A DNA stretch of 6,988 bases, taken from assembly GCA_031286245.1 (NCBI GenBank), contig JAITUO010000107.1, forward strand, positions 1-6,988, written 5' to 3'. Of the stretch, positions 1 through 6,400 are shown one piece after another. The translations under genes were made by a program, and so were the position numbers. Position 1 is the first letter of the stretch. Each line of letters starts with the position of its first letter. The notes below the pieces were generated by a model that saw only the letters and a list, made by a program, of their open reading frames with translations, was not told where the DNA came from and did no database searches. The DNA comes from Coriobacteriales bacterium. GTDB lineage: Bacteria > Actinomycetota > Coriobacteriia > Coriobacteriales > UBA8131.

Positions 1-1164
1 CCAGAGCAGACGGTCAGTCAATCGACGGATTTTGTTTTCCGGGACGATTTTGTCAGCTCGATCCGGGCGACTGGTAAACTGATGCCCTTTGAACATGTAA
101 CAATATCACCAGAGGTCGATGGTACCGTTGTCGAGTTATTTGTTTCTGAAGGCGACAGCGTTGAAGAAGGGCAATTGCTTTTTTCGTTGGAAAATCCTGA
201 TCTGGACAAGGCAATAACACAAGCTCAACGTGGTGTCGACAATGCCAATCTGGCATTACGCGGTGCTCAGACAGCTCGTAATGAAGCCGGTACAGCAGCC
301 GACAAGGCTTGGAGTGACTACGTAAACATCAAAAAGGCCTTGGATGATTCCAAGCAGTTAGCGCCCGATGACCCACTGTTGGAGTTTGCTCCAACTCAAG
401 CAGATGTCGACATGGTATACGCTCAGTACCGGGCCTCCATCTCCAGCCTTGATGGTGCCAAATTATCTTTAGAGAGTGCTCAGATGAGTGTCAGCGATGC
501 TGAGCAAATGCTCCAAGAGGCAATCGCATTAGCTGAGAAGCGTCACGTCTATGCTCCAATCTCAGGACAGGTAGTAGTCATGAATCTGGAACGAGGCACC
601 AAGCTTTCAACTCTGGCTACGACTGGGCAATTACCGATGCAGATCGCAGACATCTCACAGATGAGGATGAGTATCTCTGTCAACGAGATAGATATCTTGG
701 AAATAAAGCCAGGTATGAGTGCTACGGTTTATGTTGATGCCTTGCCCGACTATATGACGAAGGCAGAAGTATTACGAGTTGCTTCGACTACGGGTACTGA
801 TGAATACTTCTACTATGGGCCAAGTAGTGGCCTGGTCTATTATTCGGTTGATCTACTGATCACCAACCCCGACCCTCGTCTGAAGATTGGGATGTCTGCC
901 AGCGCCGACGTCATTACCTTGCGCATGAACAATGTATTACTGGTCAATTCGATGGCGATTCAGTCCACACTCGATTCAACCTACGTTCTGGTCTTGGATA
1001 AAGACGGCAACACCAGACCGGTCGACGTCAAAGTAATTGTCAGCTCAAATTCTCTGGCGGTTATCGAAGGCGATATCCGTGATGGTGACGAGGTTTTGCT
1101 AGGTTTGTCAGGCAATGGTATAAGAGGTTCCAGCCCTGGTAGTGTAACTATCGAAAAATACTAG
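1..1164 (+). CDS. Efflux adaptor (membrane fusion) protein, MacA/YknX-like, 5' end cut by window
   Basis: Adaptor subunit of a tripartite ABC exporter, expected to be anchored in the membrane and to sit on the external domain of the permease encoded at 1936-3123. The frame is open from base 1 and 27 residues precede the first ATG (base 82) without a stop; they already read as adaptor sequence (FVSSIRATGKL), so the true start and membrane anchor lie upstream. Visible residues (1 = base 1): first half of the biotinyl-lipoyl domain about 32-65 (ISPEVDGTVVELFVSEGDSV), a coiled-coil hairpin about 66-182, second lipoyl half about 183-205 (YAPISGQVV), a beta-barrel about 213-305 and a C-terminal domain to residue 387. 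The hairpin tip is acidic and proline-bearing and has no R-x3-L-x6-S TolC-docking pattern, which fits a monoderm. The family is clear; the substrate is unknown. Confidence 0.93.
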   Translation, partial: PEQTVSQSTDFVFRDDFVSSIRATGKLMPFEHVTISPEVDGTVVELFVSEGDSVEEGQLLFSLENPDLDKAITQAQRGVDNANLALRGAQTARNEAGTAADKAWSDYVNIKKALDDSKQLAPDDPLLEFAPTQADVDMVYAQYRASISSLDGAKLSLESAQMSVSDAEQMLQEAIALAEKRHVYAPISGQVVVMNLERGTKLSTLATTGQLPMQIADISQMRMSISVNEIDILEIKPGMSATVYVDALPDYMTKAEVLRVASTTGTDEYFYYGPSSGLVYYSVDLLITNPDPRLKIGMSASADVITLRMNNVLLVNSMAIQSTLDSTYVLVLDKDGNTRPVDVKVIVSSNSLAVIEGDIRDGDEVLLGLSGNGIRGSSPGSVTIEKY

Positions 1165-1180
1165 CCAAGCAAAAAGATAA

Positions 1181-1185
1181 AAAGG
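1181..1185 (+). promoter_or_regulatory. Ribosome binding site of the ABC ATPase (decides GTG start)
   Basis: AAAGG lies 7 bases before the GTG at 1193. An in-frame TAA at 1178-1180 rules out any start further upstream, and the codons just after the GTG already encode the conserved beginning of the ATPase, so GTG is the start. Confidence 0.7.
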
Positions 1186-1192
1186 CAAGCCA

Positions 1193-1936
1193 GTGGACAG
1201 AGTAATCGAAGTCAATAACCTGCATCGTATCTATGAGACTCAAGCCGGAGCCGTTCCTGCCTTGCGTGGGATCAGCTTTGCGGTGGACCGCTCGGAATTC
1301 GTGGCTATTATGGGTCCCTCTGGATCCGGTAAGTCAACTTTGATGAATATCCTAGGTTGTCTGGACCGCCCTACCTTTGGACAGTACATCTTCGCTGGCA
1401 CTGACATCGCAACTCTCAGTGATAATCAGTTGGCTGATCTGCGGGCTACAAACATCGGTTTTGTCTTTCAGAACTTCAACCTGCTGCCGCGCGCAACTGT
1501 GCTGCGCAACGTCATGCTTCCCTTGGTCTACACGGCCTGTCCGCATGCCGAGCGGGATAAACGCGCCCGCACAGCCCTGCGTGCTGTTGGCCTGGAAGAA
1601 CGCTACTACGAACACAAAAGCAACGAAATCTCTGGTGGCCAAATGCAAAGAGTTGCCATCGCCCGAGCGCTGGTCAACAACCCGGAGATGATCCTGGCTG
1701 ATGAGCCAACCGGTAATCTGGACAGTCAGACAGGTGAGATGGTGCTTGAGACATTAAAAGTTCTACGCAGCCAGAAACGTACTATTATCCTGATCACTCA
1801 TGATGAGGATGTAGCGAATCACGCCGACCGCATCTTGTACTTGCGTGATGGGTTGTTAGTCAGTCGGGAGAAACCCGGGTTTCTCCCCATAGAAAAGTCC
1901 TTGACAGCAGCAAGGCCGTATGAGGCGGACAACTGA
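1193..1936 (+). CDS. ABC transporter ATP-binding protein, MacB/LolD/YknY type
   Basis: Cytoplasmic ATPase of the exporter, 247 residues and complete. It would hydrolyse ATP to drive the permease encoded directly downstream. Motifs in order: Walker A GPSGSGKST at 41-49, Q-loop glutamine Q93 (FVFQNFNLLP), signature ISGGQMQRVAIARAL starting at 146, Walker B MILADEP with catalytic E171, D-loop GNLD at 174-177 and switch histidine H203. The signature begins with Ile instead of the usual Leu, a mild and tolerated change. The pattern FQ-NLLP, LADEPTGNLD and ITHD is typical of the MacB/LolD/FtsE-like family. It starts with GTG 28 bases after the adaptor stop and its own stop overlaps the permease start, so the three genes form one operon. 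A free-standing ATPase, not fused to the permease as in proteobacterial MacB, resembles Bacillus YknY. About 25 C-terminal residues after the core are poorly conserved. Confidence 0.95.
   Translation: MDRVIEVNNLHRIYETQAGAVPALRGISFAVDRSEFVAIMGPSGSGKSTLMNILGCLDRPTFGQYIFAGTDIATLSDNQLADLRATNIGFVFQNFNLLPRATVLRNVMLPLVYTACPHAERDKRARTALRAVGLEERYYEHKSNEISGGQMQRVAIARALVNNPEMILADEPTGNLDSQTGEMVLETLKVLRSQKRTIILITHDEDVANHADRILYLRDGLLVSREKPGFLPIEKSLTAARPYEADN
1922..1925 (+). promoter_or_regulatory. Ribosome binding site of the permease inside the ATPase gene
   Basis: GAGG ends 10 bases before the ATG at 1936. The ATPase TGA (1934-1936) and permease ATG (1936-1938) share one base, so translational coupling probably helps initiation. 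Confidence 0.5.
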
Positions 1937-3123
1937 TGGGTATCCGGGATCTGCTACATGAGACTTGGATTTCTCTGACTGCGAACAAGGGGCGTTCGAT
2001 TCTGACGATCCTGGGCATCGTCATTGGTATCTCCAGTGTGATTGCCATGACCTCATTGATTGCCGGTATCCGCAATATGCTGGTCGGTGAACTGGGCTTT
2101 TCGCAGGCTCGGATGCTGATGATCTACCCCGGTACAACTATGATGGAAGACGACCTGGAAGCTTTGATGGCAGGTGTGCCGGAGTACGAAAAAGTCGCTG
2201 GGGTTTGCTACTACTGGACAGAAGTTGCCACTCAGACTGAGTCCAAGGGCTTCACGATGATGGGTGTAACCAATGATTACTTCGATATTTACGGGATGCA
2301 ATTGATTGGCGGGCGTTATTTCACAGATGAAGACAGCCGCCGGCTGGAGCGGGTTGCGATCATCGGGCGGGGCATAAATATGGAGTTGTTCGGAGATATC
2401 GAGGCTAATTCGATTGGCAGCTCGATCCGTCTGGGAGAAACTCAGGAGAGTTATACCATCATTGGTATCATTTCCGGCGACGCTATCAGCAATCAATACA
2501 CGACGATTTTTATACCAGCAACTACGCTGCAAAAGCGGGTCTCTGGTTGGCCGGGTTATGACAGTATTTACGGTTTAGTCTACGAAGGCAGTGACGTTTA
2601 CTCTGTGCGTGATAAAACTGTCAGTTTTCTGGCTAACTATTTCAACCTCGAGGAAGACTGGATCTATGTCACCAGCATGCAGGAGATCATTGATTCGTTG
2701 AATGTGATGATGGCAGGTTTTACAGCAATCTTGACTGCCATTGCTTCTATCAGCTTGTTTGTCGGTGGTATCGGAATCATGAACATGATGTTGACTTCGG
2801 TTTCCGAGCGCACGCGGGAAATCGGGTTGAGGCGATCGCTGGGAGCCAGAACATCAGACATCACCCAGCAATTCCTAGCTGAGAGTATCGCTTTGTGTCT
2901 GGCAGGCGGTTTTTTTGGCCTGGTCTTTGGCTATCTGGGAGCTTTGGCTTTAGCCAGTGTTATTTCGGTGATAATGCCTGACACGGCTTTCACTCCTGCT
3001 ATCGGAATCAGTTCGGTAGTGATAGCAGTGATCGTCTGTGTCAGCATTGGTTTAGCATTCGGCTACTACCCGGCTCGGCGGGCAGCCAAGCTTGATCCGG
3101 TAGACAGTCTGCGTTATCAGTAA
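1936..3123 (+). CDS. ABC transporter permease, MacB/YknZ-like (MacB_PCD + FtsX domains)
   Basis: Membrane subunit of the exporter, 395 residues and complete, expected to act as a dimer with the upstream ATPase. Residues 1-20 form the cytoplasmic lead-in (LLHETWISLTANKGRS), typical of the family. TM1 is about 21-44. A large external MacB_PCD-type domain spans about 45-258. Three further membrane helices lie at about 261-288, 314-342 and 356-377. The FtsX-type core is clear: GGIGIMN at 277-283, then SVSERTREIGLRRSLGA, the coupling segment that touches the ATPase. The C-terminus FGYYPARRAAKLDPVDSLRY is a hallmark of MacB-type (type VII) ABC permeases. These proteins work as mechanotransmitters that move substrates on the outer side of the membrane together with an adaptor, which fits the gene at 1-1164. 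The order adaptor-ATPase-permease matches Bacillus yknXYZ. The substrate is not evident. Confidence 0.95.
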   Translation: MGIRDLLHETWISLTANKGRSILTILGIVIGISSVIAMTSLIAGIRNMLVGELGFSQARMLMIYPGTTMMEDDLEALMAGVPEYEKVAGVCYYWTEVATQTESKGFTMMGVTNDYFDIYGMQLIGGRYFTDEDSRRLERVAIIGRGINMELFGDIEANSIGSSIRLGETQESYTIIGIISGDAISNQYTTIFIPATTLQKRVSGWPGYDSIYGLVYEGSDVYSVRDKTVSFLANYFNLEEDWIYVTSMQEIIDSLNVMMAGFTAILTAIASISLFVGGIGIMNMMLTSVSERTREIGLRRSLGARTSDITQQFLAESIALCLAGGFFGLVFGYLGALALASVISVIMPDTAFTPAIGISSVVIAVIVCVSIGLAFGYYPARRAAKLDPVDSLRYQ

Positions 3124-3206
3124 ATGCTCTCATAAGTTGGGTGGTTTACTGTTGCGTGACTGCCTTGATTACCGGTATTTTTCTATAGCATTTCTAATTG
3201 TAGAAT

Positions 3207-3227
3207 AGTAGGTTTACCTGCTTTTTT
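3207..3227 (+). terminator. Candidate Rho-independent terminator of the exporter operon
   Basis: AGTAGG (3207-3212) pairs with CCTGCT (3217-3222), 6 bp with one G-T wobble and a TTTA loop, followed by T6 (3222-3227). It lies 84 bases after the permease stop. The stem is short, so it may be leaky. A second small hairpin (TTCTA/TAGAA, 3192-3205) sits directly before it. Confidence 0.45.
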
Positions 3228-3327
3228 GTGGAGCGATCTATGTGTTTGGATACAAATAAAAACAAGCATAATACCGCATGGTGTATTTATACATCGAAGA
3301 AGAGCAGCTTTCATGCCACGAGCATTA

Positions 3328-3356
3328 TTGAGTCATGTACCTTAGTGTCATAGAAT
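3328..3356 (+). promoter_or_regulatory. Candidate sigma-A promoter of the surface-protein gene
   Basis: -35 TTGAGT (3328-3333, 4 of 6 consensus bases) and -10 TAGAAT (3351-3356, 5 of 6) are separated by exactly 17 bases. The predicted transcription start is near 3363, giving a leader of about 120 nt before the TTG at 3486. It is the best-spaced pair I found by eye in the gap; a weaker alternative is TTGGAT (3246-3251) with CATAAT (3267-3272) at 15-base spacing. Confidence 0.5.
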
Positions 3357-3386
3357 CAAATCGCAGTCCAATCCACTAATACCAGG

Positions 3387-3426
3387 GAAAGGCATGTCAT
3401 GATCGGTATGGCGAGCCTTTCTTTTT
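3387..3426 (+). promoter_or_regulatory. Terminator-like stem in the leader (possible attenuator)
   Basis: GAAAGGC (3387-3393) is a perfect 7-bp complement of GCCTTTC (3415-3421), and the right arm runs into TTTTT (3422-3426). The 21 bases between the arms can pair further, with wobbles (CATGTC with GGTATG). It lies downstream of the promoter candidate and about 60 bases before the start codon, so it could end transcription early or be one arm of a switch. The long interior makes it weaker than a classical terminator. Confidence 0.4.
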
Positions 3427-3428
3427 AT

Positions 3429-3481
3429 GCTCCTTTGCCGTATTTGACATTGGTTTTTGTAATGTGCAAGAGCAAAGGAGT
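3429..3481 (+). promoter_or_regulatory. Hairpin that sequesters the Shine-Dalgarno sequence
   Basis: CTCCTTTGC (3430-3438) is a perfect 9-bp complement of GCAAAGGAG (3472-3480), which contains the whole ribosome binding site of the surface-protein gene; G3429 and T3481 add a wobble pair. Inside, TTGACATT (3444-3451) pairs with AATGTGCAA (3461-3469) leaving one bulged G, closing a 9-base loop. Folded, the RNA would block ribosome entry at the TTG at 3486. The pairing is read directly from the sequence; the regulatory role is inferred. Confidence 0.55.
3474..3480 (+). promoter_or_regulatory. Ribosome binding site that decides the TTG start of the surface protein
   Basis: AAAGGAG ends 5 bases before the in-frame TTG at 3486, a near-perfect match to the 16S anti-SD. 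Starting here gives a typical signal peptide at the N-terminus. Confidence 0.75.
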
Positions 3482-3485
3482 TATT

Positions 3486-6400
3486 TTGAAGAAGTACAAA
3501 GAGTCTCATAGTAAATTGACCAGCCGAAAGCGTGTCTTTTTGGCATTACTGGCTTTTGCTTTGACTCTAGGCATGAGCCCAATGGTCATACATGCCAGCG
3601 ATGGTACAGAGGACACTCTTACTACCGTGCAGGACAAGGCTGAGCTATCAGCCGCTGCCGACGACCAACTGGCTGCTGCCGACGACCAACTGGCCGAAGT
3701 CGACGACCAACTGGCCGCTGTCGACGGTGACAGCGTCGGCGATCCTCGCGCCGCTGTCGGCGACAACCAAGTCGACGCCAGCAGCGATGACAACCAAGTC
3801 GACGCCGGCAGCGACGATAACCAATTGACTGACACCAAAATCAGTGATGACTTACTGACTGTCGCCACCGAAATCGGTGACGGCCTGCTTGCTGTAGACA
3901 GCGACGACCACCCAGCTGACTCTGACAGCGACGACTTAACCGTTGCCGACGATTCACTGGCAGATAGTTCTCCACTACCATTAGCAGAAAACCCACTATT
4001 CGACATCACAGGTTATGATGCAGTCTATTATGTCTCCGCAGATGGCGACGACAGTGGTTCGGGTGACCAAAACGACCCCTGGGCGACTTTGGCGATGACA
4101 GCCTCGATCATCAGCGGTTCTGGTGAAGTCGGTAAGAATTACCTGGTCGTGGTGATGACTGATCTGATTTCTTCTGCCAGTGCCCGCTATTATGGCAACA
4201 ATGTCACGATTACCAGCTTTGACACCCGAGTCACTGTGACTCGCGCTGAGGGTTTCTCCACACTAAATGATGTAGCTCGGGGTTGGTATCATCCAGCGAT
4301 GTTGGAAATTGGCAATGGTGGAGAATACCTGCACAATTTGCCGATCAGTCTGACGCTTAAAAACATAGTTTTCGACGATGCTGGCTTACGTCCGGAAGGT
4401 ACTAACTACGGCTGGGCTCCGGCTCCTGGTCATGGTACTGGTTTGGACTATGAACAGGATGCCATCGTGGCGACATATGATGCGACCAGCACGATTATCC
4501 TGGGCTCTGGCGCTCAGCTATTGAATTTCGGTGGTATGACAGCAATCCGTGCAACTCCTGGCAATGTGGTTTTGAAAGCTGGCAGTCTGATTTCTGACAC
4601 CACTGTAACCAGCCGTTTGGATGGTCGTGCAACGTATACGACCCGTAGCGATTCGGCGATACATATCAGCGGTATGAACGCCGAGAAGTATGCCCGGATG
4701 ACGGTGGAAGATGGAGCCTTTATTACCAACATAGTGGATGCCACGGGCATCTCAATCAAGGGCCATACTGCCATGCGGATGGATGGACAGATCTCCGGCT
4801 TCAAGGGTGGGGCGACCAATGATGATGGAAATAACGGCCGCGGTAGCAAGAATGCCATCAACATCAGTGCTACAACCTATGATCCAATCAATGGAGGGGT
4901 GGGGCCGGCTCTGATCGGGCCCAGTGCATTAATCATCGACAATGAGTCCAAGTCGGGAACAGTACAGATTCGTGCAGGCTCGCTGTCGGTTTATGGCAAG
5001 ATCAACAACAACACTTGCTTGTCAGGCATCACCAAGCTGGGAAACATCACTTTGAAAGCCGGGACCAATGGTGGTGGCCTGTTCATTATCTCCAGTGCAA
5101 CCGTCTTTCTGGAAGAGGGTAGCGAGGTCTGTGGAAACAAAACAATTGATGGAGGATATGGCGGCGCTGCCAGTGTCCAGCAAGGAACTGCCAAGCTGGT
5201 GATGAACGGTGGTCTGATATCTGGCAATAGTGCTACCTCGAAGCCAGGAATTGCCGTTAACAAGGGTGACGCCGGTTTTGAGATGAACGGCGGCAAGATC
5301 GACAATGGAAAAGACGCTGTCTATCTGGCACAGGACAGCTCGATCACGACTACTGGCATTCTTACCTTCAACAGTGGCTGGGTCAGTGGCATCATGGTGC
5401 AGAACACTAATGTTTTTGGTCATAGCACCCGGGCTCATCTGGTTATCAAAGACGCTGTCCACATCGAACAGGGGTTTGCATACGTCGCTGGGCGCAGTGT
5501 CACACCTCTGACCGCTGACTTCTCGATTGGCAATCCGAATACCGCCAATTACACTACTATCCGCGAAGCACTGCCCACTGGCTGGAAACTGCCTACAACA
5601 GCAGGTAACGTTGTCGCTTTTTGGATGTCTAAGGCAGGCACTGCCAACGTCAGTGTGCCCATTCCGCTTACCGGCACCAACAGCAGTGGTTATGATAAAA
5701 ATATCGACAGATTCTGCCTGGCAGTTGTTGCTGTCCAAGCTGACGGCACAGTGGCTGAGGATACCCCGGTCAAATTCTATGCCACTGAAATAGTTGACAA
5801 TCAAATTGTTGTGGCAGTACCGCTGGAAGACTATCCCTTTGGTGCGACTGTGGCACTTGCCCAACCGTACCAGGCTAATGGACAACTGGAGATCGAAGGG
5901 CCCGAAACACTGTACTACCACTTGGGCGACGAAGACTACCGCATAGACTACACGGCTTCGTATACCATGCCCGAAGGTTTTCATAGTCTTTTGATAACTG
6001 ACGGCTTTAATCTGGATAATACCGTGGTCGAGCTGATCTTGCAGCCGACTTCTCCTTTGTATTTCGATGTTGTCGATATGTCTTTGGACAGCAAACTGTT
6101 TGAAATCGTTGGTACACCAATTTGGTTGGATGGAAAACTGAATGTCTCATTGCAGCTGAAAGAAGGTTGGGAGGAATTGGTTGATGGGGAACTAGATTCT
6201 GTTTTCTCCTTCACAGCTAATCTGACAGCAGATGATTTCCTTGAAGGCGATGACTTGAGGATGACCGGACAACTGGTCATTAACGGAGGCCCAGAAGCTA
6301 CACAGTATAGCTACCTGGCCATGAGCAATCTGGCGAGGACCTGGATGCAGCTCCCATGGCTCGAAGTGATATTTGATGCCAATGGGGGAGAGTTAGCTGA

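Larger units (their letters stand above)
3124..3485 (+). other. 362-base intergenic region between exporter operon and surface-protein gene
   Basis: The gap is more AT-rich than its flanks and has no convincing gene. From left to right it holds a terminator candidate (3207-3227), a short palindrome TGTATTTATACA (3282-3293), a promoter candidate (3328-3356), a stem followed by a T tract (3387-3426) and a hairpin that pairs with the downstream ribosome binding site (3429-3481). It therefore appears to separate two transcription units and to carry a regulatory leader for the surface-protein gene. Confidence 0.7.

Noticed and set aside
1377..1691. Open frames on either strand within the ATPase gene
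   Set aside because: They overlap the fully motif-supported ABC ATPase and encode no recognisable protein; they are frame shadows.
3282..3293. Palindrome TGTATTTATACA as an operator
   Set aside because: It is short and AT-rich, lies about 35 bases upstream of the promoter candidate and occurs once, so chance cannot be excluded.
3240..3353. Small + strand ORF of 37 codons (ATG 3240) with GGAG 6 bases upstream, a possible leader peptide
   Set aside because: Its stop overlaps the -10 of the better promoter candidate, it has no run of regulatory codons and resembles no known peptide. The leader structures lie beyond its end.
3444..3449. Perfect TTGACA that could be a -35 box
   Set aside because: No -10-like hexamer at 16-18 bases, and the implied start would fall on the Shine-Dalgarno. 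The bases are better explained as an arm of the SD hairpin.
5022..5984. Long open frame of 320 codons on the - strand
   Set aside because: It lies wholly within the surface-protein gene, shows no recognisable domain or membrane pattern and has no sensible ribosome site; it is a shadow of biased codon use in the + strand gene.
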